A DNA stretch of 64,000 bases. It comes from Cyanobacteriota bacterium (GTDB taxonomy: Bacteria; Cyanobacteriota; Cyanobacteriia; PCC-6307; Cyanobiaceae). The stretch covers positions 1 through 64,000 of the forward strand of contig JAPLIC010000072.1 of assembly GCA_026389315.1 (NCBI GenBank), written 5' to 3'. The position numbers and the translations under genes are program-made. Positions 33,001-40,779 of this stretch are shown here, one piece after another; the first letter of the stretch is position 1; each line of letters opens with the position of its first letter. A model generated the notes under the pieces. That model saw only the letters and a list, made by a program, of their open reading frames with translations, was not told where the DNA came from and made no database searches.

Positions 33001-33967
33001 TGAACGTCTTATAATTTCAATTCACTTTATTCTTGCCATCAAAATGGACAAGTACGGGAAGCCGTAGCGCTGGGGAAGTTGCAGAAGGTTTGGCCAGCAT
33101 CTGGAGATTTTCTGGACAAGTGGCTGCTTGCCTATCAGTCGGTAGACGAAAACTTCAAAGCAGTCCGTTCGATCGTCTGCCGAAGCCCAAGAACTGAGAC
33201 GCAAAAGAAAACTAACCCCACATAAAGTCTGGGAGTGCTGCCCCAAGCGAAGCCCTTGTTGAGCCCTACGCAAATATGCCGGAGTATGGAGTGATTGAGC
33301 CTAGCCTGTTGATCTGGCGAACGCTGGGGAGTGGGCATTCGCAGCAGCGTCAAGGCCAGAGCTGCTGCCCTGAGGGGCGGAGCTGTGCCGCGAAACGAGC
33401 ACTCGCACCGTTTGCTCCGCTGAATATGTGGCCTTGAGGTCGAATTGGCCGAGCACCTGGACGGCAGAAGCAGCTTGGCCAACTTCGGCCCATCAGTAAC
33501 GCCACCGACTGACGGCACTGATGGGCTATCGCAGACCACCCCTTTTGCCCATAAGGATGGAGCGTAGTGACCCCGCCGATCCGGGGATCTTTCACTGATG
33601 GCAGCCACTGACGGCAGTGATGCACTGGCCGCTCTGGTTCGGTTGGCTGCAGTGATGGCAACAGCACTGCCCCAGGCCCGGTCTTCTCGCGGGGGCCAGA
33701 GGCCTCGCCGATAACGTTGCCATGGGGGCCTGGCTGAGCCCAGCGGAGCTGGCTTACGGATCAATTTCCCCGGCCCGGCTTTGGGCTGGAGCGTCGGATG
33801 GATGGCGGCACGTTATGGCGAAAAGTTACCGGTCTGTGACGGTAGTGACGGGAATCTGGCGTGGTCTCTGCTGGCGGCGCAATTGATGGTTTTGACGATT
33901 TTGACGTTTCTGGCTTAAGCTTGAACGATCTTGCATCCTCTCTTCTTCTCTTGGAAGTGAAATCCCA
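33001..33967. other. non-coding accessory DNA of nearly 1 kb with relics and palindromes
   Basis: Open frames on the minus strand (for example 33135-33764) have implausible composition and no domain, so I do not call them. A segment near 33160-33215 resembles one near 31470-31525. Palindromic repeats lie at 33491-33523 and 33592-33620. Confidence 0.4.
33491..33620. repeat. pair of related palindromic repeats
   Basis: CATCAGT (33491-33497) and ACTGATG (33517-33523) are inverted around a 19-base spacer containing ACTGACGG. About 70 bases later TCACTG (33592-33597) and CAGTGA (33615-33620) are inverted around a 17-base spacer that also contains CACTGACGG. Two further partial copies occur near 33649 (GCAGTGATGGCA) and 33835 (TGTGACGGTAGTGACGG). 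They resemble small REP-like or mobile palindromes. Confidence 0.55.
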
Positions 33968-34285
33968 ATGACCTCGACCCTCTCCCCTGACGCCACCCCC
34001 AAGGCATGCATTACGGATGCCGTAAAGCGGCCTGTTGAGAGCATGTATCTCACCAGTACCCAAGCGGCCAAGGTCCTTGGCGTGTCTTCACCCAATACTG
34101 TTAAGAACTGGCTAGAAGGTGGAGAATTTCCTGGAGCGTTCAAAACACGCGGAGGCCATTGGCGATTTCTTCGACTTGAGGTCGAGGCTGTGAAGAGTCG
34201 GCTGGACAACATCTCATATCGGAACCTTCAAAGAGATCTAACCCCCCTCGACGTTGACGATGACTTTGTGCCTCCATTGTCGTAG
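33968..34285 (+). CDS. excisionase/MerR-like helix-turn-helix protein
   Basis: This 105-residue protein contains MYLTSTQAAKVLGVSSPNTV, KNWLEGGEFPGAFKTRGGHW, RFLRLEVEAVKSRL. This is the winged-HTH 'excisionase family' DNA-binding domain in which GGHWR-x-x contacts DNA. Short proteins of this type act as recombination directionality factors or as antitoxins paired with PIN or other toxins. No toxin or integrase is intact nearby; a disrupted GNAT gene follows on the other strand. The upstream start MTSTLSPDATPK gives a disordered 25-residue leader. Confidence 0.75.
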   Translation: MTSTLSPDATPKACITDAVKRPVESMYLTSTQAAKVLGVSSPNTVKNWLEGGEFPGAFKTRGGHWRFLRLEVEAVKSRLDNISYRNLQRDLTPLDVDDDFVPPLS

Positions 34286-34295
34286 GTTTTGTTAA

Positions 34296-34834
34296 CTAGA
34301 TGCAAAGGAGCTTCCGCATAGTTATAAACGGGGCACCTTTGTCGTCCCTTGGAATCGGCCCACCCAGGTCTTCCGACAATCCCATCTTTTTGTAAAAATT
34401 TATTGCACGTTGGTTATCTGATCGCACCCATAGGGAGACGCCTACGCAATTCGGATCTTGAATTGCATGCCCTTCCGCGATCTCAAGTATCGACTTTGCA
34501 TAGCTAACGTCTTGATTCCTAGCGTTATTTTTACCTATAAATTTTTTTTGTCGCCAATCATATAGATTATTAAATATCTTGCCCTAGATTCGCTTGTATC
34601 GCATGGGTGTGCAATTTTTTTGAAGCTCATTGCGATATATCCAACAACCTCTCCTCCCTTTTCTGTTCGAAATACATAGGTAGAGGGAGAGGATTTTCCT
34701 TTAGTTTCATTGAACCACGTGCATTTCTTGAAATAGTCATTTACCTTTTCGTTGCCGCAATCAAATTCCCTCAGCCCTGGGTGATTGGGCATGGCGAATT
34801 CATAGAATAAATCCTCAGGTATGCAAAAGTTCAA
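34296..34834 (-). pseudogene. GNAT-family acetyltransferase interrupted at an A8 run
   Basis: From ATG 34834 the frame reads MNFCIPEDLFYEFAMPNHPG, FDCGNEKVNDYFKKCTWFNE and GGEVVGYIAMSFKKIAH (typical GNAT beta strands). It hits a stop at 34535, just after IIYMIGDKKNL. The other frame takes over at once with FIGKNNARNQDVSYAKSILE, CVGVSLWVRSDNQRAINFYK, KMGL, the acetyl-CoA-binding helix and N-x-x-A-x-x-F-Y motif, to the TAG at 34296-34298. The switch lies at eight consecutive A residues (complement of 34542-34549). It is a one-base indel, or possibly slippage. The N-terminus resembles the GNAT toxins that pair with small antitoxins. Confidence 0.7.
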
Positions 34835-34964
34835 GATTTATCTAAGCCGCACTGTATGCGAATTGGTCCGGCGAAGTCATCCCGGCGACGTCTGCGACTG
34901 CGGCGGGATACGTTTCGAGCTGGTGTGGCCCCATCCCCGCCGCCGGCTGTTCTCGTACCTATGA
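34821..34964 (+). other. weak 47-codon open frame
   Basis: The frame reads MQKFKIYLSRTVCELVRRSH, PGDVCDCGGIRFELVWPHPR, RRLFSYL. The end looks protein-like, but there is no homology I can name. It may be the 3' end of a decayed gene at the edge of the accessory island. Confidence 0.2.
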
Positions 34965-35040
34965 GTACCAACCCACCTGGCCCTGAACCGTCAGCGACAT
35001 TCCGGTCCCTGCCAACCTGGCCACAATTGGGCTAGCCAAC

Positions 35041-35463
35041 ATGGACCCTGTCAGCGGCTTTCCTTCAAGGGCAACCCTCGTCACAGCCAATCCCGCCCTA
35101 CCCGAACCCACCCCAGGCCTCCGTTGCCTGCGCCCCTGGGGCTGGTACGAAGTGCTCGCCGTTGGCGAGGGCTACCAGGTCAAGCGACTGCACCTGGAGC
35201 CCAACCAGCGCTTCAGTTTGCAGCGGCACCAGCAGCGCAGTGAGCAATGGTTGGTGCTGGCCGGCCAAGGGGTCGTGCAACTTGGCGAAGACAGCCTCGC
35301 CGTGCAGCTGGGCCAGTTGTTAGCAGTGCCAGTCGCCTGTGTCCATCGGGCCAGCGCCGGTCCGGAGGGTCTGGAAATCTTGGAGGTCCAGCGGGGCAGC
35401 GTCCTGCGGGAAGAAGATATCGAGCGCCTGGAGGATGACTACGGCCGTTGCCAGCTGGCTTGA
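35041..35463 (+). CDS. mannose-6-phosphate isomerase, type II cupin domain
   Basis: This 140-residue single-domain cupin has LRPWGWYEVLAVGEGYQVKR, LHLEPNQRFSLQRHQQRSEQ, WLVLAGQGVVQLG, and VHRASAGPEGLEILEVQRG. It is the isomerase half of bifunctional phosphomannose isomerase/GDP-mannose pyrophosphorylases, here as a free-standing protein with the metal-binding pattern QRHxxRSEQW. It would interconvert fructose-6-P and mannose-6-P for GDP-mannose or glycan synthesis. The pyrophosphorylase half is not encoded nearby. It marks the return to core genes after the accessory island. Confidence 0.88.
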   Translation: MDPVSGFPSRATLVTANPALPEPTPGLRCLRPWGWYEVLAVGEGYQVKRLHLEPNQRFSLQRHQQRSEQWLVLAGQGVVQLGEDSLAVQLGQLLAVPVACVHRASAGPEGLEILEVQRGSVLREEDIERLEDDYGRCQLA

Positions 35464-35622
35464 CCTCGCCGGTACCCCCTACGACAACTAGGGGGGAGGC
35501 GATGTGTTAAATTTTAATTTCAAACCTTTGATTGAGGCGGTGCAGCGCGGGAGATCCATCTCCCACACAGGGTCGCTGCGTGCCTGCGTTGAAGGATCAC
35601 TGGCCCACGCAGGCCCCCTTCC

Positions 35623-37743
35623 TTGACCCATCCCTCTTCGGGCAGCGCTCTTCCCGCTGCTAATCTTGACGTGGGACCTCACGTCAGTGATTCCCTTGCG
35701 ACCGGCGTCGATTTGCGCCTGGACGGGGACAGCTCCTCCCCCGCCCTGCTCGAGACCCCCGTCGGCGTTCAGCCAGAGGGGGTGATGCCTAGCACTATTG
35801 ATCTCTCCCCCACCGCCCTGACTGCCGCTGCCGAGCTGGGACTTGCTGTGGCAACGGCCGAGCCGCAGTCCACACCAGCCCCTGTTGCCGAGCCCCGCGC
35901 AGCTGTCGCCCTGGAGGACATGCCCGCAGCCGCTGCCCTGCCCGAGGTTGTTGCGGCCCTGGAGGCTGCGGTGGTGGCCGCCCCAGCCGATGCCTCCGGT
36001 TTCATCGGTTTCGGCCTCAGCCCCGAGCTGCTTTCCGGTCTGGCGGCCCTTGGCTTCCAGGATCCCTCGCCGATTCAGCGGGCCGCCATTCCCGAGCTGA
36101 TGCTGGGCCGCGATCTGGTGGGCCAGGCCCAAACCGGCACTGGCAAAACGGCCGCCTTTGCCCTGCCCCTGTTGGAGCGCCTGGACCCCCAACAGCGCAC
36201 TCCCCAGGTGCTGGTGCTCACCCCCACCCGGGAATTGGCCATGCAGGTGGCCGAGGCCTTCAACTCCTATGCGGCCAAGCTGAGCCAGGTGCGCGTGCTG
36301 GCGGTTTACGGCGGCGCCGACTTCCGTGACCAGATCCAACACCTGCGCCGGGGCGTCCAGATCGTCGTCGGCACCCCTGGCCGGGTCATGGACCACATCC
36401 GCCAAGGCACTTTGGATGTCTCCGGTCTGCGGGCCCTCGTGCTCGATGAGGCCGACGAAATGCTGCGGATGGGTTTCATCGACGATGTCGAGTGGGTGCT
36501 CGAACAGCTCCCCAGCCCCCGTCAGGTCGTGCTCTTCTCGGCCACCATGCCGTCGGAGATCCGGCGCCTCTCCCAGAAATACCTCCAGAATCCAGCTGAG
36601 GTCACGATTCGCACCAAGGGCGCCGATGGCCGTCGCATTCGCCAGCGTTACATCCTGGTCCAGGCACCCCAGAAGCTGGAGGCCCTCGAACGGGTGCTGG
36701 AGGCCGAAGGCAGTGAGGGCGTGATCATCTTTGCCCGCACCAAGGCAGTCAGCCTCACCGTTGCCGAAGCCCTCGAAGAACACGGTTACGACGTAGCGGT
36801 GCTCAACGGTGATGTGCCCCAGACCCTCCGGGAGCGCACCATCCAGCGGCTGCGCGATGGCCAGGTGAATGTGCTGGTGGCCACCGATGTCGCGGCCCGG
36901 GGCCTGGACGTGGAACGCATTTCCCTCGTCATCAATTACGACGTACCATTCGACGGTGAGGCCTACGTTCACCGCATCGGTCGCACCGGCCGGGCCGGCC
37001 GCAGCGGTGACGCCATCCTGTTTCTGACGCCGCGGGAACGGCGTTTCCTGGGCGGCATGGAGCGGGCGGTGGGCCAGCCGATCGAGCCGATGGACGTCCC
37101 CTCCAATGCGGCCATTCATCAGCACCGTCTCGACCGCCTGCATCAACGTCTTGCCGGCACTGTGCAGCAACCCACCACCACCACCGAGGAGCGGGCCCTG
37201 CTCTCCGAAGTGTTGCAGCGCCTTGGCCAGGAACTTGACTGCACCCCCTCCGTGCTTGCCTTGGCAGCCCTGGAGCTGAGCCTGGCCGGCAAACCGCTGT
37301 TGCTCAAGGCCGAACAGCGTTGGGGTGCCCCCTCCGGCCGTGTCCTGGAGAGCCGCAGTGGCGACAGCCGTGGCGACGGTCGCCGCGATGGCCGCAGTGG
37401 CGACTTCCGCCGCGATCGGGATGGGGGCCGCGACCGGGATGGGGGTCGTGACCGCCGCGATAACGATCGCTCGGATCCCGATCGTCCCGAATCCCCCCCC
37501 GAAGCCCATCTGGAGCGTTTCCGCCTGGAGGTGGGCTGGCGTGACCACGTCAGGCCCGGCAACATCGTCGGTGCCATCGCCAATGAAGCTGGCCTTACCG
37601 GACGATCCATCGGCCGTATCCGCATCTACGAAGGCCATTCCACCGTCGATCTGCCCAAGGGAATGCCGGAGGCAGTCTTCACTGACCTCAAACGGCTGAA
37701 GGTGATGAACAAGGAACTGCAGATCTCCCGGCTGCCGGCCTGA
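35623..37743 (+). CDS. DEAD-box ATP-dependent RNA helicase with C-terminal RNA-binding domain
   Basis: This protein of about 706 residues remodels RNA (cold response, ribosome assembly). The helicase motifs are FQDPSPIQRAAI (Q motif, about 144), AQTGTGKTAAFALPL (Walker A, about 168), LVLDEADEMLRMGF (about 274), SAT (about 306), and HRIGRTGRAGRSGDAI (about 449). An Arg/Asp/Gly-rich repeat follows (about residues 575-625). The DeaD/DbpA-like C-terminal domain reads FRLEVGWRDHVRPGNIVGAI. The ATP-binding core is preceded by an Ala/Pro-rich tail of about 120 residues. The start is uncertain: TTG 35623 is used, but ATG 35785 (MPSTIDLSP) is also in frame. Confidence 0.92.
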   Translation: MTHPSSGSALPAANLDVGPHVSDSLATGVDLRLDGDSSSPALLETPVGVQPEGVMPSTIDLSPTALTAAAELGLAVATAEPQSTPAPVAEPRAAVALEDMPAAAALPEVVAALEAAVVAAPADASGFIGFGLSPELLSGLAALGFQDPSPIQRAAIPELMLGRDLVGQAQTGTGKTAAFALPLLERLDPQQRTPQVLVLTPTRELAMQVAEAFNSYAAKLSQVRVLAVYGGADFRDQIQHLRRGVQIVVGTPGRVMDHIRQGTLDVSGLRALVLDEADEMLRMGFIDDVEWVLEQLPSPRQVVLFSATMPSEIRRLSQKYLQNPAEVTIRTKGADGRRIRQRYILVQAPQKLEALERVLEAEGSEGVIIFARTKAVSLTVAEALEEHGYDVAVLNGDVPQTLRERTIQRLRDGQVNVLVATDVAARGLDVERISLVINYDVPFDGEAYVHRIGRTGRAGRSGDAILFLTPRERRFLGGMERAVGQPIEPMDVPSNAAIHQHRLDRLHQRLAGTVQQPTTTTEERALLSEVLQRLGQELDCTPSVLALAALELSLAGKPLLLKAEQRWGAPSGRVLESRSGDSRGDGRRDGRSGDFRRDRDGGRDRDGGRDRRDNDRSDPDRPESPPEAHLERFRLEVGWRDHVRPGNIVGAIANEAGLTGRSIGRIRIYEGHSTVDLPKGMPEAVFTDLKRLKVMNKELQISRLPA

Positions 37744-37754
37744 CCTTTTTTCCC

Positions 37755-38135
37755 ATGCCTTTTGTCGCTGACACGACCTTTTGGCTGTTTCAAGTCCGAT
37801 CCAGCATCCGCTTGAACCTGGCGACGGCTCTAGGGGCGGCTCTGCCCCTGGCGGTTCTGCCCCTGGCAGCTTTGCCCCTAGGGGCTCAGCCCCTGGGGGC
37901 AAAGCCATTGGCGGCCTTGCCGTTGGAGGCTCGCGCCGAGGGGTTCGGGGCGATTGTCCAGGCGATGTGTCTGACGGCCTTCCAATCGGAGATGTCGCAG
38001 GCGGGGAAGGTGGCCCCAGAGGGCATGGCGGGGTTTGCCTGCCGTTGTGTCGCCAATCGCATCGTCAAGGGAAGCGGCGTTGAGGAAGCCCGCAGGGAAT
38101 GTCGGCTCGCCACCATGCAGCGCTTTCCGATCTGA
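37755..38135 (+). CDS. small exported protein with a hydrophobic octapeptide repeat
   Basis: This 126-residue protein has an N-terminal part with several units close to L-P-L-A/G-A-x-P (residues about 30-58: ALPLAVLPLAALPLGAQPLG). It then has a conserved-looking domain with four cysteines (AMCLTAFQSEMSQAGKVAPE; GFACRCVANRIVKGSG; ARRECRLATMQRFP). The repeats are visible in the DNA as GCCCCTGGC- and GGGGGC-type units. The cysteine pattern suggests disulphides or metal binding in an exported protein. I do not recognise the family. It begins 11 bases after the helicase stop and ends at a terminator. Confidence 0.6.
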   Translation: MPFVADTTFWLFQVRSSIRLNLATALGAALPLAVLPLAALPLGAQPLGAKPLAALPLEARAEGFGAIVQAMCLTAFQSEMSQAGKVAPEGMAGFACRCVANRIVKGSGVEEARRECRLATMQRFPI

Positions 38136-38144
38136 CCCGCTGCT

Positions 38145-38181
38145 GAAACCCCAAGGCCCTTGGCTCTGGGGTTTCGCTTTT
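38145..38181 (+). terminator. rho-independent terminator
   Basis: GAAACCCC (38145-38152) pairs with GGGGTTTC (38168-38175), with an inner AAGG...CCTT stem, and is followed by GCTTTT. It closes the transcript of the DEAD-box helicase and the small exported protein. Confidence 0.85.
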
Positions 38182-38188
38182 GGGGGGG

Positions 38189-38389
38189 CTACCAACTTGC
38201 AGTGGTGTTGGTGACCGACGTGAAACTGAGCTCTGCGGTGGACAGGCTCTCAACGGCGGCAATCAACGAAGTCTGCACTTCAACACTTTCTGAAAGCACC
38301 AAGGTCTGCAGCAGATCAAACTTGTCTTGCAGGCCAAGCTCCCCATTGGGTTGCCAGGCGAGGCTCCAGAGCGAGGGGGCCATCGTCAT
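38189..38389 (-). CDS. possible small hypothetical protein
   Basis: This 66-residue frame (MTMAPSLWSLAWQPNGELGL, QDKFDLLQTLVLSESVEVQT, SLIAAVESLSTAELSFTSVT) has fairly natural composition and an ATG start. No family is recognised. It lies antisense between the terminator and the long leader of the RRM gene, so it could equally be chance. Confidence 0.35.
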   Translation of the reverse strand: MTMAPSLWSLAWQPNGELGLQDKFDLLQTLVLSESVEVQTSLIAAVESLSTAELSFTSVTNTTASW

Positions 38390-38608
38390 CGACTTGTTTG
38401 ATCAGCATTCGCTGACACTGATGCAGTTTTGGCGCAGGGCCTCAGTCCTTTCAATTGTCTTCCGTTTCTCTTCAAGTTTCTTCATGTTGGCCCGGCGGCC
38501 TGGTGGACCGGTGCCGGGGCGCTGCGGTTGTAAAGTTTCCAAGATTTCGAAGATTCCGGTTCCTGAGGGAGCTTGCAATCAGACGAATCCGTTCCGGTTT
38601 TTTCCCTG
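38390..38608 (+). other. long leader of the RRM protein gene
   Basis: More than 200 bases without a gene precede the RNA-binding protein. AAGTTTCCAAGATTTCGAAGATTCCGGTTCC near 38536-38566 is A/G-rich with short repeats. Long leaders are common for cold-induced RRM genes, so this may hold a 5' UTR regulatory element; I see no known riboswitch. Confidence 0.35.
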
Positions 38609-38959
38609 ATGACCATCTACGTCGGCAACCTCTCGTTTCAGGCCGAACGGGAAGATCTGCTTGATCTCTTCAGCCAGTATGGTGAGGTGCGTCAGTGCAG
38701 CCTCCCCCTTGATCGTGAGACAGGCCGCAAGCGCGGCTTCGCCTTCGTGGAGTTGGATTCCGACGCTTCTGAGCAAAAGGCGATTGACGATCTCCAGAAC
38801 GTCGAATGGATGGGTCGCATGATCCGGGTCAATAAGGCCACCCCCCGGGAAGCGGGCGGCGGCGGTGGCGGTGGCGGCCGTGGTGGCTATGGCAACCGTG
38901 GTGGTGGTGGCGGCGGTGGAGGTCGTTCCGAGGCCAGCGGCGGCGGCAACCGCTGGTGA
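38609..38959 (+). CDS. glycine-rich RNA-binding protein (RRM)
   Basis: This 116-residue protein has one RNA recognition motif: RNP2 IYVGNL (residues 3-8) and RNP1 RGFAFVEL (about 42-49). Between and around them are SFQAEREDLLDLFSQYGEVR and IDDLQNVEWMGRMIRVNKAT. A Gly/Arg-rich tail of about 35 residues follows, as in cyanobacterial Rbp proteins induced by cold. It would bind single-stranded RNA in the cytoplasm. The frame is open to 38573, but ATG 38609 is the family start. It ends 13 bases before the ABC transporter gene. Confidence 0.93.
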   Translation: MTIYVGNLSFQAEREDLLDLFSQYGEVRQCSLPLDRETGRKRGFAFVELDSDASEQKAIDDLQNVEWMGRMIRVNKATPREAGGGGGGGGRGGYGNRGGGGGGGGRSEASGGGNRW

Positions 38960-38972
38960 ATAGGTCGCCTCG

Positions 38973-40763
38973 ATGAGCGGGGAGAGCAGCGGGCTGGGAA
39001 GGCTACTCAGTCGCCTTCACCCCCATGTTCGTTTGGTGCGACTGGCATCCCTTTGTTCGATCCTCAATAAGCTTTTTGACCTGGCGCCGCCGGTGTTGAT
39101 TGGTTTGGCCGTGGATGTGGTGGTCAAACAGCAGAATTCTTGGTTAGCCCAGTTCGGAGCTTCAACGGTGCCCGCCCAGCTAGCGGTGCTGGCATTGCTT
39201 TCCTTTGTGATTTGGAGTGCCGAATCGCTGTTTGAATATCTCTATGGCTTGCTCTGGCGCAATCTGGCCCAAACTGTTCAGCACGAACTCAGAATCGAAG
39301 CCTATGACCATCTCCAACATCTGGAAATGGGGTTTTTCGAGGCCGGAAGCACCGGTCAACTGCTGGCTGTTTTGAATGACGACATCAATCAGTTAGAGCG
39401 TTTTCTGGATCAAGGTGCCAACGAAATCCTGCAGTTAATCACCACCGTTCTGGCGGTGGGAGCCAGCATGGTGGCGCTTTCCCCCACGGTGGCGGGCCTT
39501 TCGTTTTTGCCGATCCCGCTAATTTTATGGGGTTCGCTGCAATTTCAGTCGCGCTTGGCGCCCCGTTATCGGGAGGTACGGGAGAAAGCGGGGGATATGG
39601 CCAGTCAATTGGCGAACAATATCGGTGGCATTCTTACGATCAAGAGCTATGTGGCTGAAGACTGGGAACGCCAGCGTCTGGAGCAGCTCAGTGATGGCTA
39701 TCGCCTCAGTAACCGCCGAGCCATTCGTCTTTCGGCGGCGTTCGTGCCCCTGATTCGCTACGCTATTCTCTTTGCATTTATCACGATTCTGGTGATCGGT
39801 GGCCTCCAGGCCTGGCGCGGCGTGATTGCCGTTGGCACCTACAGCTTTCTGGTGTTCATCACCCAACGCCTGCTCTGGCCCCTGACCACCTTGGGACGCA
39901 CTTTGGATGATTACCAGCGGGCCATGGCCTCCACTAATAGAGTGTTAGATCTACTGGATACACCCATCGCCATCCCCTCCGGCGATCGCCCCCTGCCCCT
40001 GACTGCGGTGCGTGGAGAACTGCGCTTTGAGGGGGTTAGTTTTGCCTATCGTGATCGCCCCCCCTTGCTGGAGGGATTCGATCTTGTGGTGCCAGCGGGC
40101 TCCACCTTGGGCATCGTTGGAGCCACGGGCTCCGGCAAGAGCACCATTGTCAAGTTGCTGCTGCGTCTTTATGAGATCAACTCCGGCCGTATCTTGTTGG
40201 ATGGGATTCCCATCGACACTCTGAATCTCGATGATCTACGCCGGGCCATCGGCTTGGTGAGCCAGGAGGTGTTTCTTTTCCATGGCAGCGTCGCTGAAAA
40301 CATTGCCTACGGAAGTTTCGGGGCCTCGCTCGCGGCGATCGAAAAGGCGGCAAGACTGGCCGAGGCCGATGGCTTCATCGCCCAGCTTCCTTATGGATAC
40401 GACACCATTGTGGGCGAAAGGGGCCAAAGGCTCTCGGGGGGGCAGCGCCAGCGCCTGGCCCTGGCCCGGGCCATTCTCAAGGACCCCCCGGTGCTGATTC
40501 TTGATGAGGCCACCGCGGCTGTCGACAATGAAACGGAGGCGGCGATCCAACGCTCCCTGGATCTGATCACGGCGCAACGCACCACAGTGGTCATTGCCCA
40601 CCGTCTCAGCACGGTGCGCCGCGCCGACCGCATCGTGGTCATGCAAGACGGCCGCATCGTCGAGACTGGGCGCCATGACGACCTGCTGCGGCGAGGTGAG
40701 GCCTATGCCGAGCTCTGGCGGGTTCAGGCCGGCCTGACTTCCACTTCAGCGCAGCTGCTCTGA
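38973..40763 (+). CDS. ABC transporter, fused membrane and ATPase domains (exporter type)
   Basis: This 596-residue half-transporter of the MsbA/multidrug class works as a dimer. It has an N-terminal membrane domain of about six helices to residue 320 (LLSRLHPHVRLVRLASLCSI; IRYAILFAFITILVIGGLQA). The nucleotide-binding domain has Walker A GATGSGKSTIVKLLLRLYEI (about 385), signature LSGGQRQRLALARAILKD (about 487), Walker B VLILDEATAAVDN, and the H-loop IAHRLSTVRRADRIVVMQDG. No substrate can be assigned. The spacing (13 bases after the RRM gene, 16 before the next start) suggests co-transcription with its neighbours. Confidence 0.9.
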   Translation: MSGESSGLGRLLSRLHPHVRLVRLASLCSILNKLFDLAPPVLIGLAVDVVVKQQNSWLAQFGASTVPAQLAVLALLSFVIWSAESLFEYLYGLLWRNLAQTVQHELRIEAYDHLQHLEMGFFEAGSTGQLLAVLNDDINQLERFLDQGANEILQLITTVLAVGASMVALSPTVAGLSFLPIPLILWGSLQFQSRLAPRYREVREKAGDMASQLANNIGGILTIKSYVAEDWERQRLEQLSDGYRLSNRRAIRLSAAFVPLIRYAILFAFITILVIGGLQAWRGVIAVGTYSFLVFITQRLLWPLTTLGRTLDDYQRAMASTNRVLDLLDTPIAIPSGDRPLPLTAVRGELRFEGVSFAYRDRPPLLEGFDLVVPAGSTLGIVGATGSGKSTIVKLLLRLYEINSGRILLDGIPIDTLNLDDLRRAIGLVSQEVFLFHGSVAENIAYGSFGASLAAIEKAARLAEADGFIAQLPYGYDTIVGERGQRLSGGQRQRLALARAILKDPPVLILDEATAAVDNETEAAIQRSLDLITAQRTTVVIAHRLSTVRRADRIVVMQDGRIVETGRHDDLLRRGEAYAELWRVQAGLTSTSAQLL

Positions 40764-40779
40764 TTGTCACGGACCTGCC

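Noticed and set aside
33135-33764. 209-codon minus-strand open frame in the accessory DNA
   Set aside because: Composition is random-like (Arg/Pro/Ser-rich), there is no family match, and it covers the palindromic repeats.
35488-37908. 806-codon open frame antisense to the DEAD-box helicase
   Set aside because: GC-rich codons leave the complementary frame open by chance; the amino acid composition is unnatural and the plus-strand gene carries all helicase motifs.
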